This document shows, piece after piece, positions 1 to 6,840 of a DNA stretch of 6,850 nt. The first letter of the stretch is position 1. Each line of letters begins with the position of its first letter. Source of the stretch: an uncultured Erysipelotrichaceae bacterium (GTDB taxonomy: Bacteria; Bacillota_I; Bacilli_A; Erysipelotrichales; Erysipelotrichaceae); NCBI GenBank assembly GCA_902784015.1, contig CACZTC010000011.1:1-6850 (forward strand). Direction: 5' to 3'. The notes beneath the pieces were generated by a model. The model worked only from the letters and a program-made list of their open reading frames with translations. It searched no databases and was not told where the DNA came from. The position numbers and the translations under genes are program-made.

Positions 1-42
1 ACCATGATATGGTAAATTAATAATATCTTCATACCTATGCAC
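1..42 (-). CDS. YolD-like family protein, N-terminal fragment (continues past left edge)
   Basis: Only the first 14 codons are in the window. They start with GTG at 42-40 and read MHRYEDIINLPYHG. The Y-x-D-I-I-N-L-P-[HY]-H pattern is what I recall at the N-terminus of YolD-like proteins that follow UvrX/YqjW-type Y-family polymerases in Firmicutes; their function is poorly defined but linked to DNA-damage tolerance. The GTG start is favoured because GGAGGA lies 4 nt upstream and the reading frame matches the family. The gene overlaps the last 8 nt of the polymerase gene, so translation is probably coupled and the two are expressed together. The call rests on 14 residues plus gene order. The rest of the protein is outside the window, so its length and integrity cannot be judged. 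Confidence 0.72.
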   Translation of the reverse strand, partial: MHRYEDIINLPYHG

Positions 43-1525
43 TATGTCCTCCAACTTGCCTATTTCTATCAATCGTCGTTGCACCATCAAGTAAATCAAT
101 CCCCTTTAATAATATATTTTTACCATATTTATCTTTTATATTAAGCATAACTCTCTGTAAATGTCTTTCACTAACTTCTTCTTCATATTCTCTTTTTAAT
201 GTTCTATCCACCGCATCAGCATCACTAAAAATATCAAACTGCTCATAACGAACCTCATTTTTTACAACATCTTCATTTATAACATTATTAGCCGTAATAT
301 TAACTCTTCTAACCATTAACTTTTTATCAATAATTCTATTAAATAAAATAATTATATTCTTCATAAGCACACTAGTAGATGAAGTATAATGTGAAATATT
401 AATTCTACCATTAGAATGTTTAGGAATTAATCTACCATATCTATCAGTAACAACTTCACCATGATAATTATCATTAATATTAGATACATCATAACCAATC
501 GTTAAAACCAGTTGATTAGTAACCAAATTCCTTCTCACCAATTCTAAAGATAAAAGCTCCATCATCTCTTCTATAATTAATTTTGTTTTAACATAATCAT
601 AAGCCTCATGTAAAACCTGTCCTGAACTAATACAATTACTCTTAGGCTTATAATTTTTTATATCACAAAGACTTATCGGTTCATATCCCCAAGCATGATC
701 TATAATTAGTTCCGCATTAATCCCAAATTCATCATAAAGAATGCCATCATTTTTTAAAGAAAATCTAGCTATATCTCCCATTGTATATAAACCATATTTA
801 GCTAATCTTTTCGCATAACCACTACCAACTCGCCAAAAATCTTTTATTGGTTCATGATCCCATAATAATTCGCGATAGCTTCTTTCATCTAATTCCGCAA
901 TTCTAACGCCATCTTTATCAGCTTCTTTTCTTTTCGCAACTATATCCATTGCGACTTTAGCTAAATATAAATTAGTACCAATACCAGCTGTAGCTGTTAC
1001 ACCAGTATTATCTAAAACATCTCTTATAACTTTAATTGTTAATTCATGTGCACTCATCTTATATGTTTTCAAATAACCACTAACATCAATAAAAACTTCA
1101 TCAATTGAATATACATGAATATCTTCAGGTGCAAAATATTTTAAATATGTATTATATATTCTTGCACTATATTCAATATAAAAAGCCATCCTTGGTTTAG
1201 CTATTAAATAATCTACACCTAGAGAATAATCATTTTCCAAATCTTCTATAAAATAGGATGTTCCTTTAACTTTCTTTATATTAGCTCTTTTCGCTCTAGC
1301 AGTATTTACTTCTTTAATTATTTGTTCAACTTCAAAAAGCCTTGGTCTACCAGGTATCCCAAAACTTTTTAAAGATGGCGAGACTGCCAAACATATAGTT
1401 TTATTAGTACGCGACATATCCGCAACTACTAAATTAGTAGTTAGAGGATTTAATCCTCTTTCTACACATTCAACACTTGCATAAAATGATTTTAAATCTA
1501 TCGCTATATAAGTCTTTTTATCCAT
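35..1525 (-). CDS. Y-family translesion DNA polymerase (UmuC/UvrX-YqjW type)
   Basis: This is a complete 496-aa DNA polymerase expected to copy past damaged template bases. The N-terminal metal site is D10 in AIDLKSFYASVE, with Y15 at the steric-gate position that excludes ribonucleotides. The second metal site is SIDE at 140-143 (D142, E143), so all three catalytic acids are present and it is not an inactive ImuB-like form. GIGTNLYLAKVAMD (181-194) is the conserved palm motif. The region around 76-110 carries the longer finger segment usual in Firmicutes UvrX/YqjW proteins. The little finger spans about 300-425. QFDIF at 429-433 resembles the sliding-clamp-binding motif QLxLF. The C-terminus ends in RNRQVGGHSA, a typical family ending, so the protein is not truncated. 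The ATG start agrees with family N-termini but has no clear Shine-Dalgarno. It lies 8 nt after the HAD gene and overlaps a YolD-like start. No LexA/DinR-type box was seen upstream. Confidence 0.95.
   Translation of the reverse strand: MDKKTYIAIDLKSFYASVECVERGLNPLTTNLVVADMSRTNKTICLAVSPSLKSFGIPGRPRLFEVEQIIKEVNTARAKRANIKKVKGTSYFIEDLENDYSLGVDYLIAKPRMAFYIEYSARIYNTYLKYFAPEDIHVYSIDEVFIDVSGYLKTYKMSAHELTIKVIRDVLDNTGVTATAGIGTNLYLAKVAMDIVAKRKEADKDGVRIAELDERSYRELLWDHEPIKDFWRVGSGYAKRLAKYGLYTMGDIARFSLKNDGILYDEFGINAELIIDHAWGYEPISLCDIKNYKPKSNCISSGQVLHEAYDYVKTKLIIEEMMELLSLELVRRNLVTNQLVLTIGYDVSNINDNYHGEVVTDRYGRLIPKHSNGRINISHYTSSTSVLMKNIIILFNRIIDKKLMVRRVNITANNVINEDVVKNEVRYEQFDIFSDADAVDRTLKREYEEEVSERHLQRVMLNIKDKYGKNILLKGIDLLDGATTIDRNRQVGGHSA
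47..52 (-). promoter_or_regulatory. Ribosome binding site for the YolD-like gene
   Basis: GGAGGA on the minus strand (52 to 47) lies inside the end of the polymerase gene, where it encodes its Gly-Gly, 4 nt before the GTG start at 42. It is the only strong Shine-Dalgarno sequence found at a gene start in the left-hand cluster, and it decides the choice of the GTG start. Confidence 0.7.
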
Positions 1526-1532
1526 CTACTAA

Positions 1533-1538
1533 ATTATA
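1533..1538 (-). promoter_or_regulatory. Possible -10 element directly before the polymerase gene
   Basis: A perfect TATAAT on the minus strand overlaps the stop codon of the HAD gene and ends 7 nt before the polymerase ATG. Transcription from it would start at or within a nucleotide or so of that ATG, giving a leaderless message. No convincing -35 lies 16-18 nt upstream and there is no TG extension. In sequence this AT-rich the hexamer can arise by chance, so this is a weak call. Confidence 0.3.
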
Positions 1539-2163
1539 ATTCAACTTCATATAGTCTATGGCATATTTTATTAGTAGATTTTTCTAATACTTCATATGAT
1601 TGGTGTCCACAAGCTATTAAGATATAATCTTCAATTCCTAAAGCTATTGCTACTTCTCTATCATGATCCGTATCACCAATATATTTACACATCTTTGCGT
1701 CTATCTTAGATTTATTCATCCACTCTAAAGCTCTATCTATTTTTGAGCCTGCATGTAAATTATCTATACCTATTAATTCATCGAAATATTTATCTATTCC
1801 TAATGCTTTACATTGTCTTATTAAATTATCTTGCATCGAAGCTGAAATAATAATATTCCTATATCCTTTAGCTATTGCTTCCTCTATTTTTTCTATAAAG
1901 CCATCCATTAAAGGAATAGTATTAAATTCTTTATTATAAATATCATTAAATTCGATAGAAATATCATGGAAATCTTCTTTTTCAAATGTATAGCCAAGAT
2001 CATAATAATAATCAATAACAGGAAATCTAAAATGATCACGATACCATTTAAGATCATAATCGTGATACATATTTCTATCCTTCAACATTTTTATTTCTAT
2101 ATCGAAACATAATTGCGTATCATCAATTATTGTTCCATTAAAATCCCATAATATATATTTCAT
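1534..2163 (-). CDS. HAD-superfamily hydrolase (phosphoglycolate phosphatase-like), DxN variant
   Basis: This is a complete 209-aa protein with the four haloacid dehalogenase motifs. Motif I is DFNGT (D7 nucleophile). Motif II is IIISAS (S107). Motif III is K141 in GSKIDRALEWM. Motif IV is GDTDHD (G163, D164, D168). Residues about 15-85 would form a helical cap between motifs I and II, as in subclass I phosphatases such as phosphoglycolate or small-sugar phosphatases. The expected second Asp of DxD is Asn (N9). That residue is normally the general acid/base, so activity may be altered or slower, although I recall DFNGT from other Firmicutes HAD proteins. The substrate cannot be predicted. Its ATG overlaps the stop of the upstream membrane-protein gene by 4 nt (ATGA), which implies translational coupling, and no good Shine-Dalgarno is visible. 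The polymerase gene begins 8 nt downstream. It is soluble and cytoplasmic, with no signal peptide. Confidence 0.9.
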   Translation of the reverse strand: MKYILWDFNGTIIDDTQLCFDIEIKMLKDRNMYHDYDLKWYRDHFRFPVIDYYYDLGYTFEKEDFHDISIEFNDIYNKEFNTIPLMDGFIEKIEEAIAKGYRNIIISASMQDNLIRQCKALGIDKYFDELIGIDNLHAGSKIDRALEWMNKSKIDAKMCKYIGDTDHDREVAIALGIEDYILIACGHQSYEVLEKSTNKICHRLYEVEL

Positions 2164-2663
2164 GATTTTCTCATTCTTTTATATTTTTTAGGAATATAAT
2201 TCTTTATTATTTTTATTGCTTCCTCTGCTTTATCATCACTTAAATTAATAATTTTGGGATTTACTTTTCCATCTTTATCTTCTTTTTGATTATTCATAGT
2301 GAAATATAAAGAAGTACCTTTATCATTTTTACCATAATCCCATGCATTAATATCATCCCAGATATAATGTTTGCCAGTAATAGAAACACCTTCTTCACCA
2401 ACACCATCTCTTAATAAATAGAATAATATAATGACAACGATTGTAAGAATTAAGCGAAGATAATCCATAATTGTATTAGTTTGATAAGTCCATATTGTAG
2501 AAACTATCATTAATGTTACTAAGACCATAATCATTATTAATAAAATCTTAGGTTGTTCATCTTGAATTGTAACTTTACCTCTAAGACGAATAATTCTAAG
2601 CGCCATATAAATGCCTAGTCCTAAAAAGACAACATTGATTAATATTTTTATCATTTCATTCAT
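2160..2663 (-). CDS. Conserved membrane protein, three TM helices with a cytoplasmic C-terminal domain (DUF5673-like?)
   Basis: I do not recognise this 167-aa protein with certainty. Three hydrophobic segments are evident at about 5-25, 39-59 and 65-84. The linker between the first two (R23-K30) is basic. A soluble C-terminal domain covers about 85-167 and ends in the basic string KKYKRMRKS. The segment GVSITGKHYIWDDINAWDY (92-110) has the form of a small beta domain with a W-x-D-I strand, resembling DUF5673 or other bacterial PH-like modules attached to membrane helices; this is inference from pattern only. The gene is first in the minus-strand cluster, with an extended -10 just before it, and its TGA stop overlaps the HAD start. 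M4 is a possible alternative start. There is no Shine-Dalgarno before either Met. No catalytic residues are apparent. Confidence 0.8.
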   Translation of the reverse strand: MNEMIKILINVVFLGLGIYMALRIIRLRGKVTIQDEQPKILLIMIMVLVTLMIVSTIWTYQTNTIMDYLRLILTIVVIILFYLLRDGVGEEGVSITGKHYIWDDINAWDYGKNDKGTSLYFTMNNQKEDKDGKVNPKIINLSDDKAEEAIKIIKNYIPKKYKRMRKS

Positions 2664-2672
2664 ACTTTAGTA

Positions 2673-2681
2673 ATTCTAGCA
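2673..2681 (-). promoter_or_regulatory. Extended -10 promoter for the membrane protein-HAD-polymerase cluster
   Basis: The minus strand reads TGCTAGAAT (2681 to 2673), an extended -10 (TGnTAnnnT) with one mismatch to TATAAT. It ends 9 nt before the ATG at 2663. The predicted start of transcription is near 2666, which leaves a leader of about 3 nt. The -35 at the matching distance (about 2701-2696, TGTAAA) is poor, as is common for extended -10 promoters. It faces away from the plus-strand promoter in the same 54-nt gap. Confidence 0.5.
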
Positions 2682-2701
2682 CATGGTTTATAAAATTTAC
2701 A

Positions 2702-2710
2702 TGCTATAAT
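2702..2710 (+). promoter_or_regulatory. Extended -10 promoter for the small acidic protein gene
   Basis: The sequence TGCTATAAT is a perfect extended -10 (TG-n-TATAAT). Only 7 nt (CATAAAT) separate it from the ATG at 2718, so transcription should start at or within two nucleotides of the start codon and the message would be leaderless. No good -35 is present 16-18 nt upstream, and no Shine-Dalgarno fits in the gap. With the minus-strand motif at 2673-2681 it forms an imperfect inverted pair (8 of 9 positions) around the TTTATAAA palindrome at 2687-2694. Confidence 0.6.
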
Positions 2711-2717
2711 CATAAAT

Positions 2718-3077
2718 ATGAAAAAAGAAGATTTTATTCCTTACCTAACTAAATTTATTATAGTAAAACTCAATGATGGCACTTATGATGCTGGATATAT
2801 TTCAAATCCAGATGATTTTTTAAATGATAATAATGACACTAAATTAGTATTACTTAATGGCTTATTATATTCAGAAGTCTCTTTAGATAATATTATTGAT
2901 ATTAAAGTAGCTAATCGCGAAGATACAGTAAAAATACCTATAGTTGGTTATGAAGATGATACTATCATGGACCCAATTGAAATCGAGAATATAATAAATG
3001 AATTATATGATAATTCATTATTAGATGATTTAGATATAGATTTAGATTCTTTATTAAAAAATGATGATGAAATATAA
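2718..3077 (+). CDS. Small acidic hypothetical protein, possible Sm/SH3-like barrel
   Basis: I do not recognise this 119-aa protein. It is soluble, with no signal peptide or membrane segment. It is strongly acidic: I count 29 Asp/Glu against 9 Lys/Arg. The N-terminal 70 residues look like a small beta barrel: KFIIVKLNDGTYDAGYI (12-28) followed by KLVLLNG (42-48) and a further strand pair ending IIDIKVA recall the Sm1/Sm2 pattern of Hfq/LSm-like folds (strand, DG turn, G-x-hydrophobic). This is only an inference from strand spacing. The C-terminal 35-40 residues are likely helical and then Asp-rich (DDLDIDLDS), suggesting a flexible tail or a nucleic-acid-mimicking or protein-binding surface. 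The gene stands alone on the plus strand between divergent and convergent neighbours. The first Met is the only sensible start, since the next Met is at residue 84, and it directly follows a strong -10 with no ribosome binding site. It ends at a hairpin terminator. Confidence 0.8.
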   Translation: MKKEDFIPYLTKFIIVKLNDGTYDAGYISNPDDFLNDNNDTKLVLLNGLLYSEVSLDNIIDIKVANREDTVKIPIVGYEDDTIMDPIEIENIINELYDNSLLDDLDIDLDSLLKNDDEI

Positions 3078-3100
3078 AAAAAGGGGGTTGCCCTTTTCTT
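3076..3100. terminator. Compact bidirectional rho-independent terminator between converging genes
   Basis: The arms AAAAGGG (3079-3085) and CCCTTTT (3091-3097) form a 7-bp stem with a 5-nt loop. On the minus strand the hairpin starts right after the clpB stop codon, and the T run on its 3' side is seven long, extending past the stem into TTTATATTT, which is a good terminator for dnaJ-clpB. On the plus strand the same stem follows the TAA of the small acidic gene, but its T tract (TTTTCTT) is shorter and partly inside the stem, so termination there is likely weaker. The two genes are only 21 nt apart, end to end. Confidence 0.75.
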
Positions 3101-5663
3101 ATGCCATCATATCTTTTAGAGATAATTTATAACCATCTTCATCAGCATCAACCATAATAGTCCTACCTGCTATATCAGGGTTTTCTAAGATTATTTTTGC
3201 GACTTCTGTTTCTATTTCTTTTTGGATATGACGTCTCATTGGTCTAGCTCCATAAATTGGATCCACGCCATAAGTCAATATTCTATTTCTAGCTTTTTCG
3301 CTAACTTCTAATTCAATATCTTTATCTTCTAATCTTACTCTTAATTCATTTAAGAATTTATCCGCAATTAGGGCTAATGAATTCTTATCAAGAGCGTTAA
3401 AGACAACTATTTCATCTATTCTATTAATGAATTCTGGCTTAAAGAATCTTTCTACTTCATCTAAATAATGATTCTTTCGCATATTTAAGTCACTCTCAAA
3501 TGCATATTCACTACCTAAATTAGATGTCATAATGATAATAGTATTCTTAAAGTCAACAGTAACACCTTTAGAATCGGTTAATCTACCATCATCAAGGATT
3601 TGTAGTAAGATATTGAAAACATCAGGATGCGCTTTTTCTATCTCATCAAGTAATACAATGGAATATGGATTACGTCTAATTGCTTCACTTAACTGACCAC
3701 CTTCATCATAACCAACATAACCAGGAGGAGCTCCAATTAAACGTGAAACTGAGAATTTCTCCATATATTCAGACATATCAATTCTTACTATCTTTGATTC
3801 ATCATCAAATAATTGTTCAGCTAAGCTTTTAGCAACTTCAGTTTTACCAACGCCAGTTGGACCAAGGAAAAGGAATGAGCCTAAAGGTCTATTAGCATCT
3901 TGTATATTAGTTTTCGATCTAATAATTGAATCAGATACTGTTTTTAAAGCTTCATCTTGACCAATTACTCTTTTTCTTAAATAATCAGAAAGATTTAATA
4001 TCTTTTGTCTTTCGCTAGACATTAATTTTGTTACATCAATATGTGTCCATCTTGATACAACTTTCGCAATCATATCTTCATCAACTACTTGTTGAATCAT
4101 TTGAAGATTCTTATTACCTTCGCCTTCATTAATGATTTTTTCTAAATTAGGAATGGTTTCATATTTTAACTTAGCAGCTTTTTCATAATCAGCATCATTT
4201 TGAGCATGTGTAAAATCTAATTTAGCTTTCTCTAATAATTCTTTTGAAGCTTTTACTTCATCCATTTTCTTCTTTTCTTCTTCCCAAATAGAGAATTTTA
4301 AATCTTTATCTTTTTTGAGATTCTCTAATTCTTTTTGAATTTCTAATAATCTCTCTTTAGCTTTATCATCTGTATCATCTTTTAAAGAAGTCTCTTCAAT
4401 CTGTAAAGTCATAATTTTACGAGATAATTCATCTAATTCTTTAGGCATAGAATCCATCTCGACTCTAATTGACGCACAAGCTTCATCTATCAAATCTATC
4501 GCTTTATCAGGTAGATAACGGTCAGTAATATAACGATTAGATAAAGTGGCAGCAGCGATAATTGCTTCATCTTTTATTTCAACGCCATGATGTGATTCAA
4601 AACGATCTTTTAAACCTCTTAAAATACTTACAGTATCTTCAACTGTAGGTTCATTGACCATAATCTTTTGGAAACGTCTTTCTAAAGCTCTATCTTTTTC
4701 GATATATTTTCGATATTCATCAAATGTAGTTGCACCAATACATCTTAGCTCACCACGTGCTAACATTGGCTTTAATAAATTTGCTGCATCCATTGAACCT
4801 TCTGCTTTACCTGCACCTACTAAATTATGTAATTCATCAATGAAAAGAATAATATTACCTTCTGCTTTTTGAACTTCTTTGAGGACCCCTTTTAATCTTT
4901 CTTCAAATTCACCTCTAAATTTAGCGCCAGCAATTAAAGACCCCATATCTAATTCGATTAATCTTTTATCTTTTAAGCCTAAAGGAACATCGCCATTCAT
5001 AATACGCCAAGCTAAGCCTTCAACTATAGCTGTTTTACCTACACCTGGCTCACCAATTAAAACAGGGTTATTTTTAGTTTTACGTGATAAGATTTCTATT
5101 ACTCTTCTTATTTCTTCATCACGTCCTATAACTGGATCTATTTTGCCATCTTTAACATCTTGAACAATATCATGTCCATACTTTTTGAGAGCATCAATTT
5201 GTCCTTCATTCTCTTTTTCACTCATACTCAATCCCCCTCTTCTATCTTCTTCTGCTTTTTCAATATCATTTCTATCAATACTATATTTACTTTTGATTTC
5301 TTTTATTAAAGTATTATCTGTCTCAAATAAAGCAATTAATAATACACCTGTAGACATATATGTATCATTAAAATGATTCATTTCTTTTTCAGCATTACCA
5401 TAAGCTATCATTACATCTTTTGATAATCTAGGCTCTAAAGATCCTTCTACAACAGGTAATCTATCTATTGCTTTTTCAACTAATGTTTGCCACTCTTCTT
5501 TTTCGATATTTAATCTTTCAAGAATACCATCAATACTATCGCCACTAAGCATAGATAAAAGTATATGCTCAGTACATATTTCGCTATGATGTTTACTTAT
5601 CGCTTCATTAATTGCGTTAGCTATTACCATCTGCAATTGTTCTGTCATTATTTCAATATTCAT
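3099..5663 (-). CDS. clpB: ATP-dependent disaggregase ClpB
   Basis: This is a complete 854-aa Hsp100 chaperone (E. coli ClpB has 857), which forms a cytoplasmic hexamer that threads proteins out of aggregates together with DnaK/DnaJ. The domains in order are: N domain with two Clp_N repeats (1-143); NBD1 with Walker A GEPGVGKT (204-211), Walker B FIDE (D276, E277), pore-loop GAKFRGE (F249 where many ClpBs have Tyr) and arginine fingers R329/R330; the coiled-coil middle domain (about 400-525), which distinguishes ClpB from ClpA and exceeds the short one of ClpC; and NBD2 with GPTGVGKT (601-608), LLDE (D673, E674), pore-loop GYVGY (Y649, Y652), sensor 1 N715, arginine finger R748 and sensor 2 GARPMRR (R807). 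No IGF/IGL ClpP-binding loop is evident. The usual WTGIPV linker motif reads WTHIDV (539-544). A strong GAGGAGGT site precedes the ATG. The gene follows dnaJ by 17 nt. Confidence 0.97.
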   Translation of the reverse strand: MNIEIMTEQLQMVIANAINEAISKHHSEICTEHILLSMLSGDSIDGILERLNIEKEEWQTLVEKAIDRLPVVEGSLEPRLSKDVMIAYGNAEKEMNHFNDTYMSTGVLLIALFETDNTLIKEIKSKYSIDRNDIEKAEEDRRGGLSMSEKENEGQIDALKKYGHDIVQDVKDGKIDPVIGRDEEIRRVIEILSRKTKNNPVLIGEPGVGKTAIVEGLAWRIMNGDVPLGLKDKRLIELDMGSLIAGAKFRGEFEERLKGVLKEVQKAEGNIILFIDELHNLVGAGKAEGSMDAANLLKPMLARGELRCIGATTFDEYRKYIEKDRALERRFQKIMVNEPTVEDTVSILRGLKDRFESHHGVEIKDEAIIAAATLSNRYITDRYLPDKAIDLIDEACASIRVEMDSMPKELDELSRKIMTLQIEETSLKDDTDDKAKERLLEIQKELENLKKDKDLKFSIWEEEKKKMDEVKASKELLEKAKLDFTHAQNDADYEKAAKLKYETIPNLEKIINEGEGNKNLQMIQQVVDEDMIAKVVSRWTHIDVTKLMSSERQKILNLSDYLRKRVIGQDEALKTVSDSIIRSKTNIQDANRPLGSFLFLGPTGVGKTEVAKSLAEQLFDDESKIVRIDMSEYMEKFSVSRLIGAPPGYVGYDEGGQLSEAIRRNPYSIVLLDEIEKAHPDVFNILLQILDDGRLTDSKGVTVDFKNTIIIMTSNLGSEYAFESDLNMRKNHYLDEVERFFKPEFINRIDEIVVFNALDKNSLALIADKFLNELRVRLEDKDIELEVSEKARNRILTYGVDPIYGARPMRRHIQKEIETEVAKIILENPDIAGRTIMVDADEDGYKLSLKDMMA
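5223..5238 (-). promoter_or_regulatory. Probable internal ribosome binding site and start for a short ClpB form
   Basis: Within clpB, AGGGGG (5238 to 5233 on the minus strand) lies 7 nt before the ATG of Met147, at the junction between the N domain and NBD1. Initiation here would give a protein of about 708 aa lacking the N domain. E. coli ClpB is known to make such a short form from an internal start at about residue 149. The G-rich stretch stands out in a G-poor gene, but it also encodes RRGG, so coding need could explain it. Confidence 0.5.
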
Positions 5664-5668
5664 GATTT

Positions 5669-5676
5669 ACCTCCTC
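5669..5676 (-). promoter_or_regulatory. Strong ribosome binding site of clpB
   Basis: GAGGAGGT on the minus strand occupies most of the short gap after the dnaJ stop codon and lies 5 nt before the clpB ATG (6 nt from the GGAGG core). It confirms the start at 5663 and suggests efficient independent initiation on a dnaJ-clpB message. Confidence 0.85.
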
Positions 5677-5682
5677 GAAACC

Positions 5683-6825
5683 TTAATGGAAAGATTTCTT
5701 AAAGCGTGACCAAATACTATCGCCTTTTTTGGTTCCTTGGATTTCTTGTAATTCTTTATACAATTCCTTTTCGCGTTTAGAAAGATCTTCATCAACAATT
5801 ACATTAACAGTAACAATTTGATCACCTTTCTTCCCGCTTCTAAGGTCTTGAACACCTTTGCCTTTTAATCTAAATTGTTTTCCGCTTTGCGTTGCGCTAG
5901 GTATTTTCATCGTTACATCCCCGTAGATAGTAGGAATATCGATATTTGTACCAATTGTCGCATCAACTGCTGAAATTGGAATATCTAAATAGATATTATT
6001 ACCATCACGATAGAATTTATCATGACGTTGGACATTTATTTCTATATATAAATCACCATTACTACCGCCATTTAATCCAGCTTCACCTTTTCCTTGTATA
6101 CGCAAAGATTGGCCATCATTTATGCCAGCAGGTATATTTACATCAACATCAACATTCTTTCTAATATATCCTTTACCCTTACAATGAGTACATGCTTTTT
6201 TAATCTTCTTACCTTTACCATTACAATCTGGACATATACCTTGAGTTTGGAATATACCAAAAGCCGTACGTTGTTGTTTTAAAACTTGGCCACTACCATT
6301 ACATGTATTACATGTTTCAATATCACTAGGATTCTCTGCGCCGCTTCCTAAACAATGTTCACAGCGCTCATCATAATCAATATTGATACTTTGTTTCTTC
6401 CCAAAACATGCATCTAGAAATGGCACATTTATGCGCATATATCTATCCTGACCTCTAACAGGACCATTTTGGCTTCTTCTTCCTTGATAGAAAGAAGAAA
6501 AGCCAGAGCCCATACCAGAGCGACCAAATATATTATCGAATAAATCACTAAAGTCACCATATCCTCCAGCAAAATTAGAGAAATCAGAGAAGCCACTACC
6601 ATCCATACCGCTGAAACCAAATTGGTCATAAGTAGCTCTTTTTGTAGGGTCACTTAATACTTCATAAGCTTCATTTATTTCTTTGAACTTTTCTTCAGCA
6701 TCTTTTTCTTTATTGATATCAGGATGGTATTTTTTAGCGAGTGAACGATAAGCTTTTTTTATTTCATCTTCACTTGCGCCTTTACTAAGACCTAACACTT
6801 CATAATAATCTCTTTTATCTGCCAT
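5683..6825 (-). CDS. dnaJ: Chaperone protein DnaJ (Hsp40, class A)
   Basis: This is a complete 380-aa co-chaperone (E. coli DnaJ has 376). It delivers unfolded clients to DnaK and stimulates the DnaK ATPase. The J domain is at about 5-70, with the essential HPD motif at 34-36. A Gly/Phe-rich region follows (about 71-125), including [11 protein letters not shown] (91-101), comparable to the DIF repeats of E. coli DnaJ. The cysteine-rich zinc domain has four intact CxxCxGxG repeats starting at C155, C172, C198 and C212, enough for two zinc ions, which makes it class A. The two C-terminal client-binding beta domains cover about 220-345, followed by a dimerisation tail. The start is supported by AAAGGAGGGT upstream. 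It is transcribed just ahead of clpB. Upstream control (CIRCE or other heat-shock sites) would lie beyond the right edge. Confidence 0.97.
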   Translation of the reverse strand: MADKRDYYEVLGLSKGASEDEIKKAYRSLAKKYHPDINKEKDAEEKFKEINEAYEVLSDPTKRATYDQFGFSGMDGSGFSDFSNFAGGYGDFSDLFDNIFGRSGMGSGFSSFYQGRRSQNGPVRGQDRYMRINVPFLDACFGKKQSINIDYDERCEHCLGSGAENPSDIETCNTCNGSGQVLKQQRTAFGIFQTQGICPDCNGKGKKIKKACTHCKGKGYIRKNVDVDVNIPAGINDGQSLRIQGKGEAGLNGGSNGDLYIEINVQRHDKFYRDGNNIYLDIPISAVDATIGTNIDIPTIYGDVTMKIPSATQSGKQFRLKGKGVQDLRSGKKGDQIVTVNVIVDEDLSKREKELYKELQEIQGTKKGDSIWSRFKKSFH

Positions 6826-6830
6826 CGCTC

Positions 6831-6840
6831 ACCCTCCTTT
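6831..6840 (-). promoter_or_regulatory. Strong ribosome binding site of dnaJ
   Basis: AAAGGAGGGT on the minus strand has its GGAGG core 7 nt before the dnaJ ATG and supports the start at 6825. Only 10 more bases remain to the window edge, so no promoter, terminator or upstream gene can be judged. Confidence 0.85.

Noticed and set aside
2127..2162. Reading TGA as Trp, extending the membrane protein past its stop
   Set aside because: All Trp residues in the conserved proteins of the window are TGG and no in-frame TGA is needed anywhere; the ATGA overlap is a normal coupled stop/start. A mycoplasma-type code is not supported.
1526..2717. Search for a LexA/DinR (SOS) box controlling the polymerase cluster
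   Set aside because: No GAAC-N4-GTTC-like sequence was seen by eye before the membrane-protein or polymerase gene, so SOS control is not supported here.
3000..3070. GAT-rich repetitive stretch at the end of the small acidic gene
   Set aside because: The GAT/GAA triplets simply encode an Asp-rich tail and are interrupted irregularly; not a microsatellite or functional DNA repeat.
4654..5376. Three plus-strand open frames (4654-4872, 4879-5163, 5185-5376) inside clpB
   Set aside because: They lie antisense to fully conserved ClpB coding sequence, have Ser/Leu/Pro-rich low-information products and no ribosome binding sites; they are shadows of the clpB frame.
5946..6282. Two overlapping plus-strand open frames inside dnaJ
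   Set aside because: They are antisense to the DnaJ zinc domain and C-terminal domain; their His/Tyr-rich or Thr/Leu-rich translations look like reverse-complement artefacts.
6429..6653. A 74-aa minus-strand hydrophobic frame within dnaJ
   Set aside because: It is a shifted frame over the Gly/Phe-rich region of DnaJ, and the apparent hydrophobicity comes from GGN/TTN-rich codons read out of frame.
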